A DNA stretch of 24,335 nucleotides from JAAZHN01 sp964605575 (GCA_964605575.1 CAZSDG010000011.1:1-24335), one strand, 5' to 3'; shown: positions 16,410-24,304, counted from the stretch's first letter. A program made the numbers and translations. Notes: a model not told the origin generated them from the letters alone.

Positions 16410-16913
16410 TTAAGATGCTTGTTCGTAGTCTAATTCAATTGAATAATTTAATGTTTTATCTCCTACGGTTGAATTAAGCGCCCATGTAACGGTTATTGTA
16501 AACTCCTGAGTAGATCCTGCAGAAATTAATGTTCCTTCTGCCAAAGCAGGGGTAATTGCAACAACTATATCCGGATCATTATTACCAACAATATCAAACA
16601 TTTTCAATTTACTATCAATTGAACCAACGTTTTTCACAACAACATTATATTTTACAAATGAACCTGGTTCAGCTAGATCATCAGCAACTAATGTTAAAGT
16701 GTTTTTGTCTGTTGAAATTGTCGCGCTTGGCGTTCCCGCCTTTGATGATTCTGCTACAGTAGCGGCATTAAACTCTAAATCAAAATTCCCTTTTGTTTTT
16801 GCTGACCCTGTAATATTTAATATTTCTGAAAATATTGCAAAACCTAATGAAACTGTTAAAATTACAGCTAATAGTATGGCTACATAGTATTTTCTATTAT
16901 TCCTTCTTCTCAT
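16410..16913 (-). CDS. TasA/camelysin-like exported protein, first (major?) subunit
   Basis: 167 residues, first gene of the cluster. Leader: MRRRNNRKYYVAI, then a helix (LLAVILTVSLGFAIF) and SEILNITGSAKTKGNFDLEF, the SipW-cognate type of signal with an F-S/T motif at the end of the helix and a Phe/Leu-rich strand just after (compare TasA: FS..., then TL(D/N)L). The mature part is Ala/Ser/Thr/Asp-rich, almost without aromatic residues in the middle, with the secretory beta-sandwich pattern FVKYNVVVKNVGSIDSKLKMF, then ISAGSTQEFTITVTW and LNYSIELDYEQAS. I choose the ATG at 16913 because AGGAGAG precedes it by 7 bases and the -10 box lies only 26 bases upstream; a longer frame would begin beyond that box. 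It is likely the most abundant product, given its promoter and the terminator behind it. It may form an extracellular fibre; that part is inference. Confidence 0.7.
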   Translation of the reverse strand: MRRRNNRKYYVAILLAVILTVSLGFAIFSEILNITGSAKTKGNFDLEFNAATVAESSKAGTPSATISTDKNTLTLVADDLAEPGSFVKYNVVVKNVGSIDSKLKMFDIVGNNDPDIVVAITPALAEGTLISAGSTQEFTITVTWALNSTVGDKTLNYSIELDYEQAS

Positions 16914-16938
16914 TCCAAACTCTCCTATCATTAATATT

Positions 16939-16967
16939 ATTATAACAATAATGGTATTTTTTGACAA
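16939..16967 (-). promoter_or_regulatory. Promoter of the TasA-like/SipW operon
   Basis: Minus strand: -35 TTGTCA (16962-16967), 17-base spacer, perfect -10 TATAAT (16939-16944). It lies directly upstream of the ribosome binding site of the first TasA-like gene and is the strongest-looking housekeeping promoter within this cluster. Confidence 0.75.
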
Positions 16968-16975
16968 TAATATTT

Positions 16976-17005
16976 AATAAAACTGTCAAATTTGACAGTT
17001 TTATT
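16976..17005 (-). terminator. Perfect 30-base inverted repeat: terminator of the GNAT gene and/or operator of the TasA-like operon
   Basis: A perfect palindrome with core ACTGTCAAATTTGACAGT, extended on both sides to AATAAAACT...AGTTTTATT. It covers the stop codon of the acetyltransferase gene and ends 9 bases upstream of the -35 box of the TasA-like operon. As a transcript it folds into a hairpin with a short T tail (TTTTATT), so a terminator is likely; its position and symmetry would equally suit a dimeric regulator. Confidence 0.6.
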
Positions 17006-17528
17006 TATTTATCCAATTGAACAATTCATCATAACTAATCTGATATAAATTATCTTTGATATTTATAAAGCCAATATGGGTGAATACTTCTATAGATTTA
17101 GTGTTTTTCTTGTTTATTGTTCCTAGAATTTTAGAATATCTATTCTTCTCACTATTAATCAACATTTCTCTTAAAAGTTTACGCAGTATATTATGCTTGC
17201 CTTGATATTCTTTTTTAATTTGAATTTCAGAAATCATAAGATATCCATCTTGATACATATAATTAACAAAGCCAACTAGTAAATCATCAAAATATAATAA
17301 TATTATATTATAATCTTTTGTATTTCTAATCATTTTAAGCCAAGGATCACACATCTCTTTACTGGAATTATCTTTACCGTTCAATTCATTGTAAAAAGGA
17401 ATAATTATTTCTAACACTTCCCGAGCCTTAGCTAATGGAATCTTATTATCATAATTATAATGTTTATATACTTCAATTTTATTCAAAGTTAAATACGTTT
17501 GTTGTAATTTGATAACTTCTTTTTTCAT
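17001..17528 (-). CDS. GNAT-family N-acetyltransferase
   Basis: Soluble acetyl-CoA-dependent acetyltransferase of the GNAT superfamily, 175 residues. Visible fold markers: LLVGFVNYMYQDGYLMISEIQI (strands 3-4), the acetyl-CoA loop in a degenerate form KKEYQGKHNILRKLLREM (consensus Q/RxxGxG/A), then INKKNTKSIEVFTHIGF, the conserved C-terminal GNAT segment with the N/S...F..GF pattern. The substrate is unknown. The first 50 residues (LQQTYLTLNKIEVYKHYNY and so on) are less typical. Ribosome binding site GGAG lies 5 bases before the ATG. It follows the sensor kinase gene by 81 bases on the same strand; no convincing promoter of its own was found. Confidence 0.8.
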   Translation of the reverse strand: MKKEVIKLQQTYLTLNKIEVYKHYNYDNKIPLAKAREVLEIIIPFYNELNGKDNSSKEMCDPWLKMIRNTKDYNIILLYFDDLLVGFVNYMYQDGYLMISEIQIKKEYQGKHNILRKLLREMLINSEKNRYSKILGTINKKNTKSIEVFTHIGFINIKDNLYQISYDELFNWINK

Positions 17529-17609
17529 AATGCTCCGTTTCTCATAATTTCATTTATAAAAATATACATTTTAATGATAGAAAATGGTTATAGAAAAAAA
17601 AGCCTCAAT

Positions 17610-19427
17610 TTAATTTAAATAATTTTTTAAGACTCTTTCTAGGTCTTCTGTATCCATTGGTTTAGATAAATAATCACTAAATCCTTCAGAAATATATTTT
17701 TCTCTCATTCCTTCGATAGCATCTGCGGTTAAGGCAACTATTGGAGTGTTAAAATTAGGTTTTTCTTTTATTTGTTTCATTGTTTCTATTCCATTTAGTT
17801 TAGGCATCATTATGTCCATAAAAATTAGATCATAGTTATTTCCTGATTCAACTTTTTCAATTGCTTTAAAACCATTATCAACTTTATCAATAATTAATTC
17901 ATATTTTTCTAATAATCTAGAGGCAACTTTAATATTCAATAAGTTATCATCAACCACTAGCACTTTTTTATTTGGCCATTTATGATAAACAACTGTTTTT
18001 TTATCTTCATTAATTGATGAATAATCATCTGGAAACTCTCTTTGAACTATTTTTTGTTTAATATAGGCAACAAAGTTTGAACCTTCTCCATACACACTGT
18101 GAACATTTACTCTACCACCCATCATTTCTACAAACGAACGAGTAATTGCAAGGCCTAGTCCAGTTCCCTCAACTGTTGTATTTTTATCTTCATCAAGTCT
18201 TTCAAATTTTTGAAATAATTTATTCACATTTTCGGTCTTAATACCACGGCCAGTATCTGATACTGCAATTACCAATGTCGTTTCATCAGAACCATTAACG
18301 CAATTTAATCTAAATGTTATTTTGCCTTTTTCTGTATATTTAACCGCATTCGTTAAAAAATTCGTCATTATTTGCTTTATTTTGCCAACATCACCATAAA
18401 GTTTATACGGTAAATCATGGGCAAAATCAAACTCAAATTCAATCGGTTTTTCTCTTAGCCTAGTTTTAATTAAATTACTAATATCATTAGCTTCCTTAAC
18501 TAAAATATATTCAGTTTCCACTAATTCCATTTTATTTGCTTCAATTTTAGATAAGTCTAGGATGCCATTAACTAATTCTAGTAGGGTTTGAGAAGCAATT
18601 ACAATATCTTTCGCTTCTTCTTTAATAATTGTCACATCTTCCTCCTGCATTATATCTTCACTAAAACCTACAATTGCATTAAGCGGGGTTCTTATTTCAT
18701 GAGACATACTAGATAAAAAATCTGTTTTAGCTCTGTTTGCTTTCTCCGCTTGATCTTTAGCAACATTAAGCTTAGCAATCATCTTAATATCTGGATTCTC
18801 TATTGTATGGTACATAACAATATTAATAACGGTAATTATTGATGTTGTTAACAATATTGCTGGATTAAGTGATCTAGCAATAAATGCGATAATACTAAAC
18901 AAAAGTAGGGTAAATACTGGAACATATTTTTTTGAGATAATACTTTTTATTTTTATTAAAGATATTATTGCAATAAAGACAAAAAACATTGCACAAACTA
19001 AGTATAATAATTTTACACTTGGGCCATCTGTATACATTATTACTAAATCATTTATTAATTCTATCGGCAAAATGAAGATAAGAATTGTTGCCACAAAAGA
19101 AATAACATAGACAATATTTTGCATTATTATAACGACTTTACCATGTCTATCAAATGATATATTTAGAATATATATGGTAAATATTGCTGTCCAAATTAGT
19201 ATATAGACTAAATAGAACTTATTTAATATATAAAGAGAAGGGTGAAAGGGAACTACATATGATAAATATACAATAATAATATCTAGGACAATTCCAATAA
19301 AGTTAATTATTGAGATTATTGAAAATAATTTTGTTTCAAAATTATTAACTCGTTCTTTAGAATAAAATAAGATTAATAATATTATCATATATACTAAACT
19401 TAAACTTTGAAAATATAAATTTGTCAA
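17610..19427 (-). CDS. Hybrid sensor histidine kinase with 7-helix membrane sensor and receiver domain
   Basis: Membrane signalling protein of 605 residues. Residues 8-206 form about seven membrane helices with very short loops, a 7TM-type sensor likely to detect a membrane-borne or small ligand. Then a linker helix (215-235), HisKA dimerisation domain with phospho-acceptor His243 in FLSSMSHEIRTPLNAIVGF, an HATPase_c domain (N box Asn356/Asn360 in TNFLTNAVKYT, G1 DTGRGI at 391-396, FERLD, G2 GTGLGLAI at 421-428), and a receiver domain (about 487-605) with acidic VVDD, phospho-acceptor Asp538 in FMDIMMPKLNG, Thr567 in ALTAD and Lys589 in LSKP. No HPt protein or DNA-binding regulator is in the window, so the output partner is unknown. 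The start codon is TTG, supported by GAGGTGAGTAATA before it; the promoter has an extended -10 (TGATATAAT). Confidence 0.93.
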   Translation of the reverse strand: MTNLYFQSLSLVYMIILLILFYSKERVNNFETKLFSIISIINFIGIVLDIIIVYLSYVVPFHPSLYILNKFYLVYILIWTAIFTIYILNISFDRHGKVVIIMQNIVYVISFVATILIFILPIELINDLVIMYTDGPSVKLLYLVCAMFFVFIAIISLIKIKSIISKKYVPVFTLLLFSIIAFIARSLNPAILLTTSIITVINIVMYHTIENPDIKMIAKLNVAKDQAEKANRAKTDFLSSMSHEIRTPLNAIVGFSEDIMQEEDVTIIKEEAKDIVIASQTLLELVNGILDLSKIEANKMELVETEYILVKEANDISNLIKTRLREKPIEFEFDFAHDLPYKLYGDVGKIKQIMTNFLTNAVKYTEKGKITFRLNCVNGSDETTLVIAVSDTGRGIKTENVNKLFQKFERLDEDKNTTVEGTGLGLAITRSFVEMMGGRVNVHSVYGEGSNFVAYIKQKIVQREFPDDYSSINEDKKTVVYHKWPNKKVLVVDDNLLNIKVASRLLEKYELIIDKVDNGFKAIEKVESGNNYDLIFMDIMMPKLNGIETMKQIKEKPNFNTPIVALTADAIEGMREKYISEGFSDYLSKPMDTEDLERVLKNYLN

Positions 19428-19457
19428 TATTACTCACCTCTTTATCCTATTGATAAA

Positions 19458-19466
19458 ATTATATCA
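19458..19466 (-). promoter_or_regulatory. Extended -10 promoter of the hybrid kinase gene
   Basis: Minus strand TGATATAAT (perfect TATAAT at 19458-19463 with TG one base upstream); no good -35, as expected for the extended -10 class. The start codon is 31 bases downstream. Confidence 0.55.
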
Positions 19467-19475
19467 CACCAAATT

Positions 19476-19497
19476 AAAAACTCTATATAAGAGTTTT
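19476..19497 (-). terminator. Terminator of the HAD-PlsC gene
   Basis: Minus strand stem AAAACTCT / AGAGTTTT (19477-19497, loop TATAT) ending in a run of five T then AATTT. It overlaps the stop codon of the fusion gene. Confidence 0.65.
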
Positions 19498-20968
19498 ATT
19501 TTTTTGTTAAGACCTTCTCTGTCTCTTCCCTTTGTTTTTCGCTTTCTTGACACTCTCTTAGTAACTGTAGAGTAACATCGAATAGTTTACGATTAACCTC
19601 AGCCAAATCATCATCCATGCCTACATCAATTTTTTTGCCGAAATTTATTATTTTATGTGTCTTCGTTTTATGAATTGCGCAAGGATAAATTGGTCTACCC
19701 GAATTTTGGGCAATTGAAACTGCTCCAAAGTCAAAATCTAATAGTGGCTTATCAGTTTTGTTTCTCGTTCCTTCCGGACAAACGATTACATTATGTCCTG
19801 TTAATACTCTTTTAACTGCAGTTTCTCTTGCTTGTTCTCTTATCGACCTATCATTCCTATTAATGAATATACAGCCCATTTCTGTAAAAAAACCTTCAGC
19901 TTTGGTGTCAAGAAATTCTGATTTTAGCATCGGTACATAGGGTCTTGATCCCATATGGCGCATTACTAATGGTATATCTAACATATCACGGTGATTAGTT
20001 GTAATAATGATTCCGTCTTCTGTTGCAACGTTTTCGAGGTTAATAGCTCTATGCTTTACTGTTTTATCAAAAATATATCTTCCTCTTTTTGTAACTTTTT
20101 TGATTTTTTTCGCTCTTGCTAAAATAATATCTTTATCAAAATCTTGACTAACAACATATTTCCTGTATCCCTCATAATATTTTTGTCTTTCTTCTTTAGT
20201 TAATAATGATTTTTGATTTCTATCTAGAGTTGTAAAACTTTTTCCAGCTTGATATTTTTTAATTCCATTATACATTTCTAAGAAATTGACAAATCTTGTT
20301 GTTCTTTTACTTTTAATATCGGCATTATTTTTTGTTGCATAAAGAAATGTGGGTATTTGCGCTTCAATTGTAATTGCTTCCGCATTAGCTTTTTTATCTT
20401 CAATCACTATATCTAAATCATTATCAATACAGGCAGCAACTTTATCCTTCTTTTCTTGACCATTTTTATATGAACAATAGGTGATCTTCTCATAAGGTAT
20501 TTTATTTAATTTTAATCTTAAGACTAAAATAGTTCTTTGAATTTTTCCAATAATGTTATTCTCATTTGCTTTAGCACGTGAAGTAATTGGATAAATTATA
20601 TTCCCTTCTTTTACTAGACGATTAACTATCATTGATGCATCTTTTCTAAATGGGGCAAATAGTGCATACTTAAGCATATATCTATACCAAAATTTTTCTT
20701 CATCTTTACTATCACACAAAAATATATCATCAATTCCATAGCCATTAGAATCAATTGTGATAAAGTGTTTTGTAAAATCAATAGGTTTTCCATCATAGCC
20801 AGTTTTTGTAGCTAAATCGTATACTTGCACTTCAGAAAGCTTAATTTTTTTATTATTCTTATTATTATAATCATTAATATATTTTTTCTTAAAAAATTTG
20901 ATTCCGTGTTTTAATTGAAACTTTTCTTGATTAATTAATACACCATCAATATCCAATCCTATTCTCAT
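19496..20968 (-). CDS. Fusion of a HAD-like (5'-nucleotidase-type) domain and a PlsC acyltransferase domain
   Basis: 490 residues, two enzymes in one chain. N-terminal HAD-superfamily domain (1-about 235): GLDIDGV with Asp6/Asp8, YPITSR (Thr129/Ser130) as motif II, CIDNDLDIVIEDKKAN with Asp191 as motif IV, resembling the NT5C-like group. C-terminal acyltransferase domain (about 305-475): NHRDMLD (325-331, the NHx4D catalytic motif with His326 and Asp331), FINRNDR, and PEGTRN (398-403, the EGTR motif), typical of 1-acylglycerol-3-phosphate acyltransferases that make phosphatidic acid. No membrane helix is obvious, so it would be peripheral. The ATG at 20968 is preferred: GAGGGGG precedes it, and the upstream ATG at 21001 lies in the promoter. 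The physiological link of the two domains is unknown; the arrangement recalls SerB-PlsC-type fusions. Confidence 0.88.
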   Translation of the reverse strand: MRIGLDIDGVLINQEKFQLKHGIKFFKKKYINDYNNKNNKKIKLSEVQVYDLATKTGYDGKPIDFTKHFITIDSNGYGIDDIFLCDSKDEEKFWYRYMLKYALFAPFRKDASMIVNRLVKEGNIIYPITSRAKANENNIIGKIQRTILVLRLKLNKIPYEKITYCSYKNGQEKKDKVAACIDNDLDIVIEDKKANAEAITIEAQIPTFLYATKNNADIKSKRTTRFVNFLEMYNGIKKYQAGKSFTTLDRNQKSLLTKEERQKYYEGYRKYVVSQDFDKDIILARAKKIKKVTKRGRYIFDKTVKHRAINLENVATEDGIIITTNHRDMLDIPLVMRHMGSRPYVPMLKSEFLDTKAEGFFTEMGCIFINRNDRSIREQARETAVKRVLTGHNVIVCPEGTRNKTDKPLLDFDFGAVSIAQNSGRPIYPCAIHKTKTHKIINFGKKIDVGMDDDLAEVNRKLFDVTLQLLRECQESEKQREETEKVLTKK

Positions 20969-20991
20969 TTTATCCCCCTCTTTAAGACCGT

Positions 20992-21020
20992 ATTCTAGCA
21001 TTAAGCCTTCTATTTGTCAA
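20992..21020 (-). promoter_or_regulatory. Strong promoter of the HAD-PlsC gene
   Basis: Minus strand: perfect -35 TTGACA (21015-21020), 17-base spacer, -10 TAGAAT (20992-20997) with TGC just upstream (extended -10). The predicted transcription start near 20985 lies downstream of the ATG at 21001, excluding that codon as the start. A small palindrome AACAGCTGTT (21024-21033) lies just upstream of the -35. Confidence 0.8.
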
Positions 21021-21057
21021 TAAACAGCTGTTAAAGAGAGTAGATTGTAGTAGAATC

Positions 21058-21085
21058 AAAAATATTATTTAAAATCAATATTTTT
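21058..21085 (-). terminator. Weak AT-only hairpin after smpB
   Basis: Minus strand AAAAATATT paired with AATATTTTT (21077-21085 with 21058-21066), loop of 10 bases, overlapping the smpB stop codon. It has no G-C pairs in the stem, so it is at best a weak terminator. Confidence 0.35.
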
Positions 21086-21500
21086 TTTGTTCTCTTTCTA
21101 AGTCTCTTTGTTTTATTACTTCTCTTTTATCAAATAGTTTTTTACCTTTAGCAAGACCAATTAATAGTTTTGCTCGACCATTTTTTAAATATAATTTTAG
21201 TGGAACAATGTTATATCCATCTTGCATAACACCGGATTTTAGCTTCAATATCTCTCTTTTATTTAGAAGTAATTTTCTTTCTCTTCTTTCATCATGATTA
21301 AAAATATTACCTTGTTCATATTTAGCAATATACATATTAATAATAAAAGCCTCATCATTTTTTATTCTGACATAACAATCATTTAGATTAGCACTACCTT
21401 TACGAATTGATTTTATTTCAGTACCATGCAAAACAATTCCAGCTTCATATTCGCTTTCAATAAAGTAATCAAAATAGGCTTTCTTATTTTTTATTTCCAT
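21075..21500 (-). CDS. smpB: SsrA-binding protein SmpB
   Basis: Small RNA-binding protein that carries tmRNA to stalled ribosomes in trans-translation. 141 residues, near the lower end of the family (about 150-160). Typical motifs: KKAYFDYFIESEYEAGIVL, then HGTEIKSIRKGSANLNDCYV (the OB-fold core), YEQGNIFNHD, R.RKLLLNKREI, and the C-terminal LAKGKKLFDKREVIKQRD that becomes helical in the ribosome. I choose the ATG at 21500: AAAGGTG stands 7 bases before it and MEIKNKKAYFDY is the normal beginning; a start 12 codons upstream is not supported. It overlaps the 3' end of rnr by 17 bases. The tmRNA gene (ssrA), often adjacent, is not visible in the 70 bases that follow or anywhere in the window. 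Confidence 0.95.
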   Translation of the reverse strand: MEIKNKKAYFDYFIESEYEAGIVLHGTEIKSIRKGSANLNDCYVRIKNDEAFIINMYIAKYEQGNIFNHDERRERKLLLNKREILKLKSGVMQDGYNIVPLKLYLKNGRAKLLIGLAKGKKLFDKREVIKQRDLEREQKKY

Positions 21501-23577
21501 TTTCAGCACCTTTATAAATTTCAAAATCAATCTCACGCGACTCTTTTGTAGCTCTAATTAGTTTGACAACTATTTGATCACCAAGACGATATCTTTTACC
21601 ATGATGTTCTCCTACTATTACGTGATTTGCTTCATCAGAAACATAGTGATCATCGGTTAAAGTTGAAATATGAACAAGTCCTTCAACTAAATTAGGTAGA
21701 GCAACAAAGAAACCAAAATTAGTTACACCAGATATTGTGCCTTCAAAAGTATTACCAATATAATTTGCCATATATTCAGCCATCTTCATATCTAAAACTT
21801 CTCTTTCGGCTTCAATTGCCGCTTGTTCTCTTAAACTTGAATTTTCAGCAATAAATGTAAGTTTCTTATCTAGTTTATCTATTTCTTTATTGTTTTCAAA
21901 AACATATCTTCTTAGTAAACGATGAACAGTTAAGTCTGGATATCTTCTAATGGGACTTGTAAAATGAGTATAACAAGTACTAGCAAGACCAAAGTGACCA
22001 ATATTTTCTTTTGTATATAAGGCTTTTCTCATACTTCTTAATAATAGATTCGATAATATCTTACCATTTTCTAACTCATTAACTTCATTTAATATTTTTT
22101 GAATAGATTTTGGTTCATAATTTGTTATTTTTTCACTTTGAGAGTAACCAAATGAAACAGCTAAATTTAAAAACTCAGCTACTTTTTCTGGACTAGGTTT
22201 TTCATGAGTACGATAAACAAATGGTAAATTCTTTTTAAAAATATGACTAGCAACCGTTTCATTTGCGGCAATCATAAAGTCTTCAATTAACTTTTCACCA
22301 TCTTCTCTGGTTCTTAAGACAATATCGATAGCTTCACCTTGATCATTAACTATTACTTTAGCTTCTTGTAAATCAAAATCTAAATTCCCTCTTAAATCCT
22401 TATTTTTTCTTAATATTTTGGCAAGTTCATTCATCAATAGTAAAGTTTCTTTATATTCCTGATAACCATCAGCAACAATATTTCTCATTAAAATGTCATT
22501 AACTTTTTTATAAGTCATTTGAATTCTTGATTTAATAATACTTGGAAATATTTTATAATTTTTAACATTTCCTTTATTATCTATTTCCATTTCACAAGTT
22601 AAAGCTAATCTAATTTCTTCAGGATTTAATGAACAAATCCCATTAGATAACTTATGAGGTAACATCGGGATTACAGAATCAGCTAGGTAGGCACTTGTTC
22701 CTCTTTTTAGAGCCTCTTTATCAAGTGGGCTATTCTCAGTAACATAATGACTAACATCGGCTATATGAACGCCTAACTTGTATATATCTCCCTGTTTTTC
22801 TAAACTTAGAGCATCATCAATATCTTTAGTATCATCACCATCAATTGTAAAAATAACTTTATTAGTTAAATCAATTCTATTTGTTTTTTCACTTTCTAAA
22901 ACATAGGTCGGAATATTACTAACTTGTTTCATAACATCTTCATTAAATTCCTCATCAAAGCCATATCTTAAAGAAATCGATTTAATATCAACGCCAGGGT
23001 CATTTTTATGACCGATAATTTTAATTATTCTTGCTACATATGAATTATTACTTTTTTCTTTTAACATTTCGATTTTAACTTTTGTGCCAGTGACGCATTC
23101 TTTGACTTTTGGATCTTTAAGTATTATTTTAAGTGCCTTTCTTTTATCATCTAAATTTACATAAGCTTTATTTCCTTCAAATAATACTTCTCCTACTAAG
23201 TTATTTAAATCTCTTTTAATTATTTTAATAACTTTAGCACTGTTGTTTGTTTTATCAACACTTACTAAAACTTTATCTTCATCTACCGCACCATTTAAAT
23301 GTTTAGCAGGTATAAATAAATCTTCTTCATAATTAGGATTTTCTAGAAAACCAAAACCTTTCTTATTTAAAGAAACGATTCCAACTCGATAAAATTCATT
23401 TTTTTCAAACAACATATATTTATTTTTATTTGTTTTATAAACTAGATATTCTTTTTCTAACTCATTTAAAACTTCTAATATTTTTTCTTCATCTTTTTCT
23501 TTTAATGAATTAGCAATATCAGTAATATTCATTTTTTTATTTGTTAGTTTTAGAATTTCAATTATTTGTTCTTTCAT
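21484..23577 (-). CDS. rnr: Ribonuclease R (3'-5' exoribonuclease)
   Basis: Processive 3'-5' exoribonuclease that degrades structured RNA and works with SmpB/tmRNA on non-stop messages. 697 residues. Order: N-terminal winged-helix region (about 1-60), cold-shock-like RNA-binding domains (KKGFGFLENPNYEEDLFIP and following), RNB catalytic domain with IDGDDTKDIDDA (about 246-256, the Asp cluster that binds Mg) and the conserved GVHIADVSHYV, HKLSNGICSLNP, YTHFTSPIRRYPDL segments, then a C-terminal S1 domain (FEGTISGVTNFGFFVALPN to about 680). The usual basic tail after S1 is short. The ATG at 23577 has GGAGATGCTT before it; two in-frame ATGs further upstream (23583, 23589) overlap this site. It is first of a two-gene unit with smpB, and divergent from the lipoprotein gene. 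Confidence 0.96.
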   Translation of the reverse strand: MKEQIIEILKLTNKKMNITDIANSLKEKDEEKILEVLNELEKEYLVYKTNKNKYMLFEKNEFYRVGIVSLNKKGFGFLENPNYEEDLFIPAKHLNGAVDEDKVLVSVDKTNNSAKVIKIIKRDLNNLVGEVLFEGNKAYVNLDDKRKALKIILKDPKVKECVTGTKVKIEMLKEKSNNSYVARIIKIIGHKNDPGVDIKSISLRYGFDEEFNEDVMKQVSNIPTYVLESEKTNRIDLTNKVIFTIDGDDTKDIDDALSLEKQGDIYKLGVHIADVSHYVTENSPLDKEALKRGTSAYLADSVIPMLPHKLSNGICSLNPEEIRLALTCEMEIDNKGNVKNYKIFPSIIKSRIQMTYKKVNDILMRNIVADGYQEYKETLLLMNELAKILRKNKDLRGNLDFDLQEAKVIVNDQGEAIDIVLRTREDGEKLIEDFMIAANETVASHIFKKNLPFVYRTHEKPSPEKVAEFLNLAVSFGYSQSEKITNYEPKSIQKILNEVNELENGKILSNLLLRSMRKALYTKENIGHFGLASTCYTHFTSPIRRYPDLTVHRLLRRYVFENNKEIDKLDKKLTFIAENSSLREQAAIEAEREVLDMKMAEYMANYIGNTFEGTISGVTNFGFFVALPNLVEGLVHISTLTDDHYVSDEANHVIVGEHHGKRYRLGDQIVVKLIRATKESREIDFEIYKGAENGNKK

Positions 23578-23663
23578 AAGCATCTCCATTTCAATTTTAT
23601 CATATATATTTTACTTTATTATAAAAATGATTACTTGTGAGTGGTGAATTTAGATTATATTCA

Positions 23664-23672
23664 TGATATAAT
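23664..23672 (+). promoter_or_regulatory. Extended -10 promoter of the lipoprotein gene
   Basis: Plus strand TGATATAAT (TG at 23664-23665, TATAAT at 23667-23672), with only a poor -35 candidate (GTGAAT) 17 bases upstream. It is followed by AAAGGAGAG and the ATG at 23693. Confidence 0.55.
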
Positions 23673-23692
23673 TTCTTTAAAGGAGAGAAGTT

Positions 23693-24304
23693 ATGAAAAA
23701 AACACTAATAATTCTGTTACTTGTTGTTTTATTTGTTGGCTGTAATTCTAAGGATAAAGAAAAGGATAATCAAAGTAATAAGCCCGTAGATAATACCTCA
23801 GTAGATACATCCAAAGTCCAACCATTAACAAATATTGATGATGTTGTTATCGAAGGTAAACTTATTAAAGGATTTAATCTATTTAAAAATAATTTTGCCC
23901 ATCCAAAAACTGGTGAATCAATGAAAAGAAGTATAGTAAACCTTGATAAAAAGATACCTATTAAGATATTTAACACAGAAAAAAATCAATCTTCATCACC
24001 AGCATTTTGGTATAAGTGTGATGTTGATGAAAATGGAGATGTACTTGAATTTAATCCTATTGGCGATATAACAAGTGATGAAAAATTTGAAAAAGATACT
24101 GTTTATGCCCTACAGATTGTATATGATCTTGATGAAGGCTACACTATTTTATCACCAGAATCTATGGAAAAGTATAATTTAGCAGATGATTACATCCCAA
24201 AATCATTCTTGCTTAATGGGGCAACAACTTATGAATTTAGAATTCCCGATCCTACAACTGGACCAAGTTACTCTAATACATTTGTTTTTCCTAAAACTAA
24301 ATAA
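23693..24304 (+). CDS. Exported lipoprotein of unknown function
   Basis: 203 residues. The N-terminus MKKTLIILLLVVLFVGC is a type II signal with lipobox LFVGC, so Cys17 would be lipidated and the protein held on the outer face of the membrane. An Asp/Asn/Lys/Ser-rich flexible stretch (18-50) leads to a folded part with FNLFKNNFAHPKTGES, FWYKCDVDENGDVLEF, and a C-terminal YEFRIPDPTTGPSYSNTFVF. I do not recognise the family. It has one further Cys (in YKCD). The promoter and a strong ribosome binding site (AAAGGAGAGAAGTT) are clear. It is the only intact plus-strand gene in the window and is divergent from rnr. The 31 bases after the stop show no good terminator before the window ends. Confidence 0.85.
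   Translation: MKKTLIILLLVVLFVGCNSKDKEKDNQSNKPVDNTSVDTSKVQPLTNIDDVVIEGKLIKGFNLFKNNFAHPKTGESMKRSIVNLDKKIPIKIFNTEKNQSSSPAFWYKCDVDENGDVLEFNPIGDITSDEKFEKDTVYALQIVYDLDEGYTILSPESMEKYNLADDYIPKSFLLNGATTYEFRIPDPTTGPSYSNTFVFPKTK

Noticed and set aside
17580..17620. Terminator after the hybrid kinase gene (eight-T run after GAGGC)
   Set aside because: The T run is clear, but I could not pair a convincing stem in front of it, so it is not listed.
21001..21074. tmRNA gene (ssrA) next to smpB
   Set aside because: Only about 75 bases without the tRNA-like ends or tag reading frame; they hold a promoter and a weak hairpin instead.
23590..23660. Promoter for rnr in the divergent region
   Set aside because: Several TATAAT-like strings occur (for example TATGAT) but none has a matching -35 or TG extension; in such AT-rich sequence they are expected by chance.
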